Shown here: piece by piece, positions 16,660 to 24,662 of the stretch
Layout: each line of letters opens with the position of its first letter
Numbering within the stretch: position 1 is the first letter of the stretch
From: Streptococcus cristatus ATCC 51100
GTDB lineage: Bacteria > Bacillota > Bacilli > Lactobacillales > Streptococcaceae
Assembly: GCF_011612585.1 (NCBI RefSeq)
Contig: NZ_CP050133.1
Span: 1,612,001-1,676,000 of the forward strand
Length of the DNA: 64,000 nt
Direction of reading: 5' to 3'
Notes under the pieces: model-generated
Seen by the model: the letters and a program-made list of their open reading frames with translations, nothing else
Told to the model about the DNA's origin: nothing
Databases searched by the model: none
Made by a program: the position numbers and the translations under genes

Positions 16660-17418
16660 TTATAAATATGAGCCAAATTGGCTGAAGTCAAAAACGTTTA
16701 AAAATTCTTGTGCTCGTTTGGTTTGTGGATTGGTAAAGAAGGACTGAGCCGTTCCTTCTTCAGCAATCTTCCCTTGATCAAGGAAGATAATCCGATCTGC
16801 AATAGCTTGAGCAAACTGCATTTCGTGGGTCACCAAGATCATGGTACGACCTTCTTGAGCTAGGTCGTTGATGAGTTCGAGGACCTCACGCACCATTTCT
16901 GGATCAAGCGAAGCCGTCACCTCGTCAAAAAGGATAATTTCTGGATGCATGAGCAGGGCACGAACAATGGCAACCCGTTGCTTTTGTCCACCAGATAATT
17001 GGCGAGCGAAACTGTGTTTTTTATCGAGCAGTCCGACACGTTCCAGTAATTGCAGGGCTTCTTCCGTCACCTCTTTCTTATCTCGACCCTGTGCCTTGAT
17101 AGGACCTAAGATAAGGTTCTGCAAAACGTCCAGATGGGGAAAGAGTTCATAACTTTGAAAGACCATGCCAATCTTTTGACGAACCAAGTGAAAGTCTTTC
17201 TGGTTTCCAATAATGGACTGGCCATCCAGAAGAATATCTCCACCCTGAATGGTTTCTAAGCCATTGAGGCAGCGAAGGAGGGTGCTTTTCCCACAACCAG
17301 ATGGTCCTAGAATAACCACTACTTCCCCTTTCTTGATTTCTAGGGAAAGTCCTTGGAGGATAGGATTGTCTCCAAAGGATTTTTTTAGATCCTTGATTTC
17401 TAATATGGTATCAGACAT
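16660..17418 (-). CDS. Polar amino-acid ABC transporter, ATP-binding subunit
   Basis: A 252-residue ATPase. Walker A is LGPSGCGKSTLLRCLNGLE near residue 35, the Q-loop is MVFQSYELFPHLDVLQN, the signature is RQLSGGQKQRVAIVRAL near residue 138, Walker B is IILFDEVTASLDPE, and the switch His is in ILVTHEMQFAQ. These are the marks of the GlnQ/HisP subfamily. Its ATG follows the stop of the second permease directly (TAAATG), which shows coupling. It powers uptake through the two permeases encoded upstream. Confidence 0.93.
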   Translation of the reverse strand: MSDTILEIKDLKKSFGDNPILQGLSLEIKKGEVVVILGPSGCGKSTLLRCLNGLETIQGGDILLDGQSIIGNQKDFHLVRQKIGMVFQSYELFPHLDVLQNLILGPIKAQGRDKKEVTEEALQLLERVGLLDKKHSFARQLSGGQKQRVAIVRALLMHPEIILFDEVTASLDPEMVREVLELINDLAQEGRTMILVTHEMQFAQAIADRIIFLDQGKIAEEGTAQSFFTNPQTKRAQEFLNVFDFSQFGSYL

Positions 17419-18096
17419 TTAGTTCCTCCAGTGTTTTTCTAAGTGAGTGGATAGTTTAGAGATAGGGAAGCAAACTGCGAAGTACAAGACCAGTATGGTT
17501 CCATAAATCCAAAAGGATGCGGTTGGAATGGTCAAACGATTGCTATCGATGATTTGCTGTCCCACCTTTGTAACTTCAACGACTCCAATCAAAACAACCA
17601 GAGAAGTCGTTTTGATCATCCGAGTAATGAGATTGATGGCCTGCGGAAGCAGTCTTCTCAAGACCTGCGGGATGATGATGTGGTAGTAAAGTTGGAAATT
17701 CGTTAAGCCCAGCGCCTGTCCGCTTTCAAACTGATGTTTAGGAAGGGAAGTGATAGCTCCACGCACCAAGTCCCCCATTTCAGCCGTTCCCCAGAGGGTA
17801 AAAACGATAACGGCAGAAGTTTCTCCAGAAATGTTGATATTGAAATTTCGGGCTAAACCGAAATAAACAATGAAGAGTAGCACTAATTGGGGCATGATGC
17901 GGATAAATTCTAGATAAAAACGTGTCAAGAAGCGAACGACTCTAGAATGAGAGGTCATGATGATTCCCATAACCGTTCCGAAAATCATGGATAAGAGGAC
18001 AGAGAGAATGGAAATACCAATCGTGACTCCCAATCCTTGTAAGATCCGCAAGAGATTATTTCCCTGAAAGAGTACTTGTATTCCCGAATCCTGCAT
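17419..18096 (-). CDS. Polar amino-acid ABC transporter, permease 2
   Basis: A 225-residue permease of the HisM/GlnP type with about five hydrophobic segments. The EAA loop that contacts the ATPase is seen as SGQALGLTNFQLYYHIIIPQVLRRLLP near residue 140, and the C-terminal half includes IKTTSLVVLIGVVEV. The ATG at 18096 has AAAGGAGG 7 nt upstream, and the gene overlaps the end of permease 1 by 41 nt in another frame. The overlap is unusually long for this family but the ribosome site argues that it is real. Confidence 0.9.
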   Translation of the reverse strand: MQDSGIQVLFQGNNLLRILQGLGVTIGISILSVLLSMIFGTVMGIIMTSHSRVVRFLTRFYLEFIRIMPQLVLLFIVYFGLARNFNINISGETSAVIVFTLWGTAEMGDLVRGAITSLPKHQFESGQALGLTNFQLYYHIIIPQVLRRLLPQAINLITRMIKTTSLVVLIGVVEVTKVGQQIIDSNRLTIPTASFWIYGTILVLYFAVCFPISKLSTHLEKHWRN

Positions 18097-18736
18097 GGCG
18101 GAGCCTCCTTTCTATCCAACTAAAAAGCAATGATATAGGCAGGAGCATAATAAGATAGGCTACTACCAACATAGCCAGCGCAATATCTGTCTCATAGTAA
18201 AGCCCGATCAAGTCCTTAGCAACATACATGAGATCGGCTAGAGCAACCGCAGAGAAGACAGAGGTCTCCTTAATCAGGAAAATCACATTGGCGCTGAAGG
18301 ACGGCAGAGCCACTGCTGTGGCTTGTGGCAAGACCACGTAGCGAAAAACCTGAATGGGTGTTAGACCGATCGCTAAGCCAATCTCATGCTGGGTTTGACT
18401 AACTGCTTCTAGCCCGCTTCGGAAGGATTCTGCCATATAGGAGCCTCCCAAAAAGATGAGACCAAGGGTGGCGCAGACCTCTGAGGAAAGGACAATCCCA
18501 ATCCGAGGAAGCCCGAAGTAGAGAAAGAAGAGTTGGATCAAAAGGGGCGTATTTCGCGATAATTCAATATAAGCTGTGGCTAGCTGTGCCAAAACAGGGA
18601 TGCGATAATGTCGGATGATACTAACAAGTAAACCAACTAGAAAAGCTCCCAAAATACCCCAAACTGCGATATGCAGGGTTAAAAAAAATGCCTTTTGATA
18701 TAATGGTAGATATTGTTCAACAATGGACCAATCCAA
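18056..18736 (-). CDS. Polar amino-acid ABC transporter, permease 1 (TTG start likely)
   Basis: A 226-residue permease with the same fold as permease 2; the EAA loop reads IGLAIGLTPIQVFRYVVLPQATAVALP, and LIKETSVFSAVALADL follows. An ATG lies at 18751, but the bases just before it have no ribosome site, while GGGAGG inside its first codons stands 7 nt before a TTG at 18736. I therefore place the start at the TTG, giving MDWSIVEQYLPLYQ. It is the first gene of the operon (permease 1, permease 2, ATPase, binding protein). The choice of start would change five residues only. Confidence 0.85.
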   Translation of the reverse strand: MDWSIVEQYLPLYQKAFFLTLHIAVWGILGAFLVGLLVSIIRHYRIPVLAQLATAYIELSRNTPLLIQLFFLYFGLPRIGIVLSSEVCATLGLIFLGGSYMAESFRSGLEAVSQTQHEIGLAIGLTPIQVFRYVVLPQATAVALPSFSANVIFLIKETSVFSAVALADLMYVAKDLIGLYYETDIALAMLVVAYLIMLLPISLLFSWIERRLRHAGFGNTSTLSGK

Positions 18737-18768
18737 AAGAGAACCTCCCATCTAGGAATAATACAGCT

Positions 18769-18774
18769 ATTGTA
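18769..18774 (-). promoter_or_regulatory. Extended -10 promoter of the amino-acid transporter operon
   Basis: TGCTACAAT on the minus strand lies about 32 nt before the TTG start of permease 1. Upstream, near 18809-18823, TATCA-CAA-TGATA is a perfect short inverted repeat that could be an operator. Assigned by consensus only. Confidence 0.45.
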
Positions 18775-18871
18775 GCACTAAAAGGCATGTTTGGATAATA
18801 TGTATTTTCTATCACAATGATAAAAAATATTTATCGTCTCTATTGCAATCTGAAACTTCCAGACAAAATTT

Positions 18872-18900
18872 TTGAAAATGACATGAAAAAGAGTTAAGAT
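18872..18900 (+). promoter_or_regulatory. lctO promoter
   Basis: -35 TTGAAA (18872-18877) and -10 TAAGAT (18895-18900) are separated by exactly 17 bp. The predicted start near 18907 leaves a leader of about 45 nt containing the palindrome and the AAGGAGG ribosome site. Confidence 0.65.
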
Positions 18901-18915
18901 GTTCCTGTAAACCAA

Positions 18916-18933
18916 AAAGTAAACGTTTACTTT
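18916..18933 (+). promoter_or_regulatory. Perfect 18-bp palindrome (LacI/CcpA-type operator) before lctO
   Basis: AAAGTAAACGTTTACTTT is fully self-complementary with a central CG, the form recognised by LacI-family regulators; the core GTAAACGTTTAC approaches the CcpA cre consensus. It lies about 10 bp after the predicted transcription start, where a bound protein would block elongation. Confidence 0.6.
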
Positions 18934-18951
18934 TATCAAGGAGGACATTTT

Positions 18952-20088
18952 ATGTCATACAAAACAAGCAATGCCGAAGGCCCTGTGAATTTTATCAATA
19001 CCTATGATCTGGAGCCTATGGCGCAGCAAGTCATTCCTAAAGCTGCTTTTGGCTACATCGCGAGTGGTGCTGAGGACACGTTCACTTTACGCGAGAACAT
19101 TCGAGCTTTTAACCATAAACTCATTGTTCCTCATACACTCTGTGATGTGGAAAACCCAAGCACTGAGATTGAATTTGCTGGAGAAAAACTATCTTCACCA
19201 ATCATCATGGCGCCTGTTGCAGCCCATAAATTAGCAAATGAACAAGGAGAAGTCGCCACTGCGCGTGGTGTACATGAGTTTGGCTCTCTTTATACAACCA
19301 GCTCCTACTCCACTGTTGACCTTCCAGAAATTTCTCAAGCCCTCCAAGGGACACCTCATTGGTTCCAATTTTACTTCAGCAAAGATGATGGCATTAACCG
19401 CCATATCATGGATCGTGTCAAGGCAGAAGGCTACACAGCCATTGTCTTAACTGCGGATGCGACTGTAGGAGGCAATCGTGAAGTTGATAAGCGCAACGGT
19501 TTTGTTTTCCCAGTTGGCATGCCTATCGTTGAAGAATACTTACCCGAAGGTGCTGGTAAGTCCATGGACTTTGTCTACAAATCAGCTAAACAACGCCTAT
19601 CGCCACGAGATGTCGAGTTTATCGCTGAATACTCAGGACTTCCTGTCTATGTCAAAGGTCCTCAATGCCGTGAAGATGTCGAACGTTCGCTTGCCGCAGG
19701 TGCTTCTGGAATCTGGGTAACCAACCACGGTGGCCGCCAAATTGACGGTGGACCAGCTGCCTTTGACTCACTTCAAGAAGTTGCTGAAGCAGTTGATAAA
19801 CGTGTGCCGATTGTCTTTGACTCTGGTATCCGTCGTGGCCAACATATCTTTAAGGCCTTGGCTTCAGGAGCAGACTTGGTAGCCATTGGACGTCCTGTCA
19901 TTTATGGTTTGGCTCTTGGTGGTAGCGTCGGTGTTCGCCAAGTCTTTGAACACCTAAATGCTGAACTAAAAACCGTTATGCAACTATCTGGAACTCAGAC
20001 CATCGAAGATGTCAAACACTTCAAACTCCGTCACAATCCATACAACCCAACTTTCCCAGTTGACCCTCGTGATTTGAAATTGTATTGA
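18952..20088 (+). CDS. lctO: L-lactate oxidase (FMN-dependent)
   Basis: A 378-residue FMN-dependent alpha-hydroxy-acid oxidase. It turns L-lactate and oxygen into pyruvate and H2O2. Visible marks are the N-terminal YIASGAEDTFTLREN, FMN-binding segments VLTADATVGGNREVDKRN and SGIWVTNHGGRQIDGGPAA, which holds the active-site His and Arg of the family, and the C-terminal FDSGIRRGQHIFKALASGADLVAIGRPVIYG. Length matches streptococcal and aerococcal lactate oxidases. AAGGAGG lies 6 nt upstream of the ATG. In oral streptococci this enzyme adds to the peroxide made by pyruvate oxidase, which inhibits competitors. The gene is monocistronic. Confidence 0.94.
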   Translation: MSYKTSNAEGPVNFINTYDLEPMAQQVIPKAAFGYIASGAEDTFTLRENIRAFNHKLIVPHTLCDVENPSTEIEFAGEKLSSPIIMAPVAAHKLANEQGEVATARGVHEFGSLYTTSSYSTVDLPEISQALQGTPHWFQFYFSKDDGINRHIMDRVKAEGYTAIVLTADATVGGNREVDKRNGFVFPVGMPIVEEYLPEGAGKSMDFVYKSAKQRLSPRDVEFIAEYSGLPVYVKGPQCREDVERSLAAGASGIWVTNHGGRQIDGGPAAFDSLQEVAEAVDKRVPIVFDSGIRRGQHIFKALASGADLVAIGRPVIYGLALGGSVGVRQVFEHLNAELKTVMQLSGTQTIEDVKHFKLRHNPYNPTFPVDPRDLKLY

Positions 20089-20110
20089 TAAATAAAGCAA
20101 TTTATAATGA

Positions 20111-20162
20111 AAAAACACACCCCAAATGTTAGACATAAAATCTAACGTTTGGGGTGTTTTTA
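20111..20162 (+). terminator. lctO terminator
   Basis: CACCCCAAATGTTAGA pairs with TCTAACGTTTGGGGTG (one T.G pair) around an 8-nt loop and is followed by TTTTTAAT. It begins about 25 nt after the lctO stop. Confidence 0.88.
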
Positions 20163-20381
20163 ATAAGAAATTAACTTATATGGTCATAGTTCATAACTAT
20201 CATCTATGGAATAATGGGTAACTTGAAGTGAGAAAACTAACGAGAAAGTACTATACAGAGGAACAAACCAGTGCCCTGTCCAATACAGAACTAAATCTTT
20301 TTCTTAAATTATTTGTGTAGTTTTTGTAGGACAAGTATACATTGTCTAAGTTTTCTCCAATTTCTATTAAAAGTTTCAAAT
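20163..20381. other. Intergenic stretch with a possible gene remnant
   Basis: No gene with a normal start is visible. From a GTG at 20229 the plus strand stays open for 34 codons (VRKLTRKYYTEEQTSALSN...) and then stops at TAG. The RKYYTEEQ wording recalls the N-terminus of some transposases and regulators, but it is too short to assign. The stretch marks the left edge of an AT-rich patch extending to about 22 kb. Confidence 0.3.
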
Positions 20382-21137
20382 CTAATCTTCAGTTGCCCCT
20401 TTCATATTCTCCTTTCTTACAACTTTAAATCGAATATTCAAATCCCCTTTTGTTTGGTTTAGTATCTTTTCGGCCATTTTCTCAGGTGAAACTAATCTAA
20501 ACGTACTATCCATAATATATTTAGTTAAATGGATTTTTAATTTATCACATTTTTCAATCAACTTCGTTTTAGCTAAAAATTCATCAGTAATTTTTGTATA
20601 TTCTACGAAATCTATAACCTTAGAAATGTTTTCAAAAGAACTATTAAATAATTCAATTTCGTCATTAACTTCTGTTTTTAACTGGGAAAGTTTAACATCA
20701 TCTTGAATAACTATACTTAACAACAACTCATCTCTCAAATCTATATAGTGATAATATTTAGGAATCAAGTGTTTATAATAAAATTTAACGAACTCCGTTT
20801 TGAAATCCAATTCCTCTGAAAAATTTTCGATAAACCATATTCCTTCATCTCGAAACATTGCTTCAGCTTTTTTTAGCTCATTCAAAATTTGATAAGACCT
20901 CTCAGCCCGTTCTATCGTAAATTGTAAAAAAATACGTTCCCTTTCGTTCTCTTCTTGTTTTTCAAAAAATTCTCGTTGTAGCTTATGTTCATATTTCAAC
21001 TGTTTAAGTTGTTGTTTATTTTGAAGCTTTGCAATATACACCGCTACCCCAGCGCCCAAAAGAGCACCTAGCATTGAACTGATAAACTGTGAATTTAAAA
21101 ATTCACCCAATATTTGAAAAATAGCTAACTTATCCAT
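20382..21137 (-). CDS. Unrecognised TM plus coiled-coil protein A
   Basis: A protein of about 251 residues that I do not recognise. One hydrophobic segment lies near residues 18-36 (SSMLGALLGAGVAVYIA), followed by a long charged helix rich in Lys, Gln and Glu (residues about 38-90), predicted as a cytoplasmic coiled coil, and then a helical remainder with many Lys/Glu/Ile/Phe codons. The DNA is much more AT-rich than the surrounding housekeeping genes. AGGAG lies 12 nt before the ATG at 21137; another ATG at 21149 directly abuts AGGAG and could not use it. It is divergent from a second gene of similar plan at 21421, which hints at a shared acquisition. Confidence 0.6.
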   Translation of the reverse strand: MDKLAIFQILGEFLNSQFISSMLGALLGAGVAVYIAKLQNKQQLKQLKYEHKLQREFFEKQEENERERIFLQFTIERAERSYQILNELKKAEAMFRDEGIWFIENFSEELDFKTEFVKFYYKHLIPKYYHYIDLRDELLLSIVIQDDVKLSQLKTEVNDEIELFNSSFENISKVIDFVEYTKITDEFLAKTKLIEKCDKLKIHLTKYIMDSTFRLVSPEKMAEKILNQTKGDLNIRFKVVRKENMKGATED

Positions 21138-21420
21138 AACAATTTTCATCTCCTATACTCGAAGTTATGTCTAATAACATTGAAATCCCTTATTCAATCT
21201 CTATTTATAATTTTATTGCTTATCTTCGAACTATTTTATCAGTTTCTCAACGAATCATAAAGTATTTTTATACTAAAATAACACTATTTTGATATTGCTA
21301 TATTTAATTTCTTCAGCTTATGCTTTCAGCATAATAGGAGATGTACAACTATCTAAAAAATATTGATTCCTTAATCCTAATGCTGTAAAATAAAGGTATC
21401 TTTAATTTAAAGGAGCCATA

Positions 21421-21963
21421 ATGGAAAAAATTTCATATCGTATTGGTCAAATTATTGCAATTGCTATTCTCATTTTTAGCCTTTGGGCACTAGTAAAAGC
21501 AATACTATTCTCAATCACATTTTTTAATAACCTACCAACACTGGATACTGTTATTATTGTAGCTCTAGTGTCTGGTACAATCTCAATTGCGTCTACTATT
21601 GCCAAATTTATTTGGGAACGACAACAACAAAAAAGAGAGTATTTAACACAAAAACGAGAAGAACCATATGAACAATTTGTAGCGATAATCTATAAAATAG
21701 TAAAAAATAAAGATCAAAATTACCCTGAATTAGAAAATGATATACTAACTCTTAATAAAAGTCTTTCTTTATGGGGATCTAAAAACGTTGTAAAATCATG
21801 GTCTGAGTTTATATTGCTTTCTTTCGAAAATACTGATAGACAAAAACTACTTGATAAATCAGAAGAAATATTGAACCATATGAGGAATGATTTAGGAGTT
21901 AAAAAAACAGAGAATACAATATTACGCTCACTTTTCATCAGTGATATTAACAATTTGAAATAA
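21421..21963 (+). CDS. Unrecognised TM plus coiled-coil protein B
   Basis: A 180-residue protein with two N-terminal hydrophobic segments (about residues 10-33 and 41-63), then a basic helix (FIWERQQQKREYL) and a soluble region in which EPYEQFVAIIYKIVKN and LSLWGSKNVVKSWSEF stand out. I have seen this TM-(R/K/Q-rich helix)-EPY layout in small hypothetical proteins of Firmicutes accessory regions, but I cannot assign a function. AAAGGAG precedes the ATG by 5 nt and a TAAAAT box lies upstream near 21385, so the gene looks expressed. AT-rich composition and the neighbour at 20382 suggest horizontal gain. Confidence 0.65.
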   Translation: MEKISYRIGQIIAIAILIFSLWALVKAILFSITFFNNLPTLDTVIIVALVSGTISIASTIAKFIWERQQQKREYLTQKREEPYEQFVAIIYKIVKNKDQNYPELENDILTLNKSLSLWGSKNVVKSWSEFILLSFENTDRQKLLDKSEEILNHMRNDLGVKKTENTILRSLFISDINNLK

Positions 21964-22014
21964 GTTAATTTTTAATTCACTGTCTCTACTTACTAAAGAC
22001 CTATCACAAATCCA

Positions 22015-22049
22015 CAAAAATCCCCCTCAGAATCTTCCTTCTAAGGGGG
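22015..22049 (-). terminator. Terminator of the DUF6261 gene
   Basis: On the minus strand CCCCCTTAGAA pairs with TTCTGAGGGGG (one T.G pair) around a short purine loop, then ATTTTTG. It starts a few bases after the DUF6261 stop codon. Confidence 0.85.
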
Positions 22050-22054
22050 CTTCT

Positions 22055-22807
22055 TTATGCTGATTTCTCTCCTGCTTCTTCCGTTTTTGTTTTCTTATTT
22101 GTGCCAACTAAACGGCGCTTGCTGTCTCGGATCGTATTGAGGTCTTTGAGGAGTTTGGTCAAGTTAGTTCTCTCTGGATAGGCTTCTGCGACGGCTGCTG
22201 TATAGCGCACAAAGAGGTCGTAGGTACGGGAGATTTCGTTGCGTAGCTGTTTGGTTTTACCGACTTCCTTGGCTGACTTGGCTGCACGCGCTTCTGCTTC
22301 TCCTTTATCATAGTCCGCTTGAGCCGCTATCACAGCCGTCAGCATAGGGAGAAGGCCTAGACTCGTCACAGCCCCCTGATAGGGCTCTTCCTGCAATGTT
22401 TTGAGCAGGCTCTTAATCTCAGCCGTTGCGACGGCATTGGTATGCTTGGTGATATCCTTATATTTTTTAAAGACTGGCAGCAAGACTTCATAGGCTTCTT
22501 TCAAGTCTCTGTCTTTGATTTTGGCAAAGCCCTTATGCAAGGTAAACAGACCAACCAGAGCGTTATCTCGCTCCTTGTCTAGTTCTACGAGACTCATAGA
22601 GTCTTTCTTTTCCACATTGGCCAATTGAGCCTGAAACTGCTCTAGCTTGCTATGAAAGCCCTCTAGGTGCTTGCTGTACATATCCTCATCTCTATAGGAG
22701 CTCGTAAAAATCGTGAGTAGCTGATAAGAATCAACCATTAGACTCTCAAACTCACGGTGGGTCAGATTGCTATAAGACAAGGGGCGAATGGTGTAAGTAG
22801 TGTTCAT
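22055..22807 (-). CDS. DUF6261-family protein
   Basis: A 250-residue all-helical protein without signal peptide or membrane segment. It begins MNTTYTIRPLSYSNLTHREFESLM and is built from amphipathic helices with heptad-like spacing, ending in a basic Lys/Glu tail (NKKTKTEEAGEKSA). The sequence resembles the DUF6261 family, which is found in Bacteroides and streptococci and has no known function. Two ATG codons in tandem follow GGAGAGG; I take the second because its spacing is 7 nt, while the first (22810) has 4. A 42-bp tandem repeat array lies about 250 bp upstream, outside the gene. Its own terminator follows the stop. Confidence 0.7.
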   Translation of the reverse strand: MNTTYTIRPLSYSNLTHREFESLMVDSYQLLTIFTSSYRDEDMYSKHLEGFHSKLEQFQAQLANVEKKDSMSLVELDKERDNALVGLFTLHKGFAKIKDRDLKEAYEVLLPVFKKYKDITKHTNAVATAEIKSLLKTLQEEPYQGAVTSLGLLPMLTAVIAAQADYDKGEAEARAAKSAKEVGKTKQLRNEISRTYDLFVRYTAAVAEAYPERTNLTKLLKDLNTIRDSKRRLVGTNKKTKTEEAGEKSA

Positions 22808-23060
22808 CATAAAACCTCTCCAATATTTTTGATAAAGCAAGTATAGCATGTAGAGATGAAACTTGGGGTCTCTTGCCCTAAAATGTCATTTTTTATCCCT
22901 GAAAGGGGCATTTTTTCAAAAAACGGAGTCTCTTTCCAACTTTTCCTCTAGTCTTTCAAAAGAAAAAGACACAAAATCGCCCCTCATCTGGCACTTGTTT
23001 TTGACGACAAATGACCGAGGGGCGACGGATCTTATAAATAGAAATGAAAAGAGCCTTCTA

Positions 23061-23338
23061 GGCCTAGATTACCATGAATTTATAGGGAAAGTGACCAGCC
23101 GAGGCCTAGATTGCTATGAATCTATAGGAAAAATGACTAGCCGAGACCTAGATTGCTATGATTCTATAGAAAAAGTAGCCGGCCGAAGCCTAGGTTACCA
23201 TGAATCTATAGGAAAAGTGACCGGCCGAGGTCTAGATTACCACGATTCTATAGGAAAAATAACCAGCCGAGGCCTAGATTGCCATGAAACTATAGGAAAA
23301 GTGACCAGCCGAGGCCTAGGTCACTATAAAACTTTCTT
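23061..23338 (+). repeat. 42-bp tandem repeat array, six full units plus a partial one
   Basis: Unit starts fall at 23061, 23103, 23145, 23187, 23229 and 23271, with a seventh that fades after about 12 bases from 23313. Each unit reads GGCCTAGATT...TATAGG...CCAGCCGA with scattered substitutions, and contains short palindromes (CTATAG, GGCC). Because 42 is divisible by three, the plus strand stays open in a 14-residue repeat (LDYHESIGKVTSRG-like), but its only start is a TTG at 22863 without a ribosome site. Differences between units are not biased to third codon positions as far as I can see, so a non-coding minisatellite is at least as likely. Confidence 0.85.
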
Positions 23339-23400
23339 AAATACTAATAACTAAGATATCGAGTAGGTTGATTTCAACTAAAAAGATGTTCGTCTATCGC

Positions 23401-24246
23401 TTAAAAATCCATTCCATCTGGATTAGGTGCTCCGCCTTCCAAACCGCTGATATTTTTGAGAATCTCTAGGTCAGCTGGACTCAATTCGATGTCAAAGCAG
23501 TCTAGATTGCTAGCAATCCGACTCGGAGTGACCGACTTAGGCAGGGGCAGGAAGCCTTCTTGTAGGCTCCAAGCTAGAGCGATTTGGGCAATAGTCTTGC
23601 CATACTTATCTGCTATCGCCTGCACAGCTGAATTTTGGAAGAGTTCGCCTTGGCCAAATGGTCCCCAAGCTTCAAGTAGGATATCATGGGCACGGCAGAA
23701 GTCCACTGCCTCTGTCTGATAGACACCTGGCGCTAGGCGGATTTGGTTGACGGCTGGAGTGACACGCGCTGTTTCTAGGAGAACCTCTAGGTGATGAGGC
23801 AGGAAATTGCTGACGCCGATCGCTCGGATCTTACCAGCTTGATAGAGGTCTTCCATGGCCCGCCAAACTTCTGCATTGCGCTTTTGCCAAGCCCCGTCTT
23901 CTCGTAAAGGCTTAGGATTTGGCCAGTGGATGAGGTAGAGATCCAGATAATCCAGCCCCAATCGCTCCATAGAGCTGTCAAAGGCTTCTAAAGCCTCTTC
24001 ATAAGTATGCTTGCTATTCCAGAGCTTGGTGGTGATGAAAAGCTCTTCACGCGGAATGCCGCTGTCTTTAATTGCTCGACCAACACTCTCCTCATTCTTA
24101 TAGATAGCTGCCGTATCAATGTGGCGATAGCCAGCCTTAAGGGCGGCCAAGACTGCCTGATAAGCCTCTTCTCCGTCCTGAGCCTTCCAAGTACCAAAGC
24201 CCAAGACTGGAATCTTGACGCCATTGTTAAGGGTATAATTTTGCAT
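23401..24246 (-). CDS. Aldo/keto reductase
   Basis: A 281-residue NADPH-dependent oxidoreductase of the AKR superfamily, close to the 2,5-diketo-D-gluconate reductase branch. The catalytic tetrad is visible: Asp and Tyr in GYRHIDTAAIYKNEESVG (near residue 45), Lys in ELFITTKLWNSKHTYEEA (near 75) and His in LDLYLIHWPNPKP (near 108). The IGVSNFLPHHLEVL and LPKSVTPSRIASN segments form the substrate and cofactor sites. The physiological carbonyl substrate is unknown. A small membrane protein gene lies 11 nt upstream and likely shares its transcript. Confidence 0.9.
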   Translation of the reverse strand: MQNYTLNNGVKIPVLGFGTWKAQDGEEAYQAVLAALKAGYRHIDTAAIYKNEESVGRAIKDSGIPREELFITTKLWNSKHTYEEALEAFDSSMERLGLDYLDLYLIHWPNPKPLREDGAWQKRNAEVWRAMEDLYQAGKIRAIGVSNFLPHHLEVLLETARVTPAVNQIRLAPGVYQTEAVDFCRAHDILLEAWGPFGQGELFQNSAVQAIADKYGKTIAQIALAWSLQEGFLPLPKSVTPSRIASNLDCFDIELSPADLEILKNISGLEGGAPNPDGMDF

Positions 24247-24257
24247 ATCTGTTCTCC

Positions 24258-24446
24258 TTATTTTTTCTTTCTTTTGGCCAATTTTGGCTTAAAGATATTT
24301 TCCTTGGTTGGAGCCATACCTCGGCTGAAAAAGCTGTAAATGATAAAGGCCAGCCCAGCAATAAATATCAAGAAACGATGCAGTAGCAATCCAAAGAAGA
24401 GGAACACCAAGCCCATTCCCATAAATTTATAATCAATCTTTTTCAT
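24258..24446 (-). CDS. Small membrane protein
   Basis: A 62-residue protein with a basic N-terminus (MKKIDYKFMGMG), two hydrophobic segments at about residues 10-23 and 26-40 separated by HR, and a strongly basic tail (KPKLAKRKKK). AGGAGG lies 5 nt before the ATG, so expression is likely. I do not recognise the family. The charge pattern predicts both ends inside the cell. It precedes the aldo/keto reductase gene with an 11-nt gap. Confidence 0.65.
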   Translation of the reverse strand: MKKIDYKFMGMGLVFLFFGLLLHRFLIFIAGLAFIIYSFFSRGMAPTKENIFKPKLAKRKKK

Positions 24447-24611
24447 CCTGTCCTCCTCGTTTGTGATAACCCTATTATAACATCTTCTCTTTCATTGAGA
24501 AAGCCCTACCATCTGTTAAGAAAAATATCTCAGAGACTTTCTAGTTGCGCCAACCATTCTAGCTTTGCCCAAGTCCCTCAAGAAAATCCTAGAGAAAAGC
24601 AGCAACCCTAC

Positions 24612-24642
24612 ATTAAAAAGGACAGGTTACCCCATCCTTTCT
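24612..24642 (-). terminator. nagA terminator
   Basis: On the minus strand AAAGGA...GG pairs with CC...TCCTTT around a short loop and continues into TTTTAATG, about 20 nt after the nagA stop codon. Confidence 0.65.
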
Positions 24643-24662
24643 AAAAATATAAGGAGACTCAA

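Noticed and set aside
23061..23338. CRISPR array
   Set aside because: Units are contiguous and similar along their whole 42 bp; there are no unique spacers and no cas genes.
22863..23354. A 163-codon open frame over the 42-bp repeats as a protein gene
   Set aside because: It starts at TTG without a ribosome site and remains open only because the unit is a multiple of three; reported as a repeat instead.
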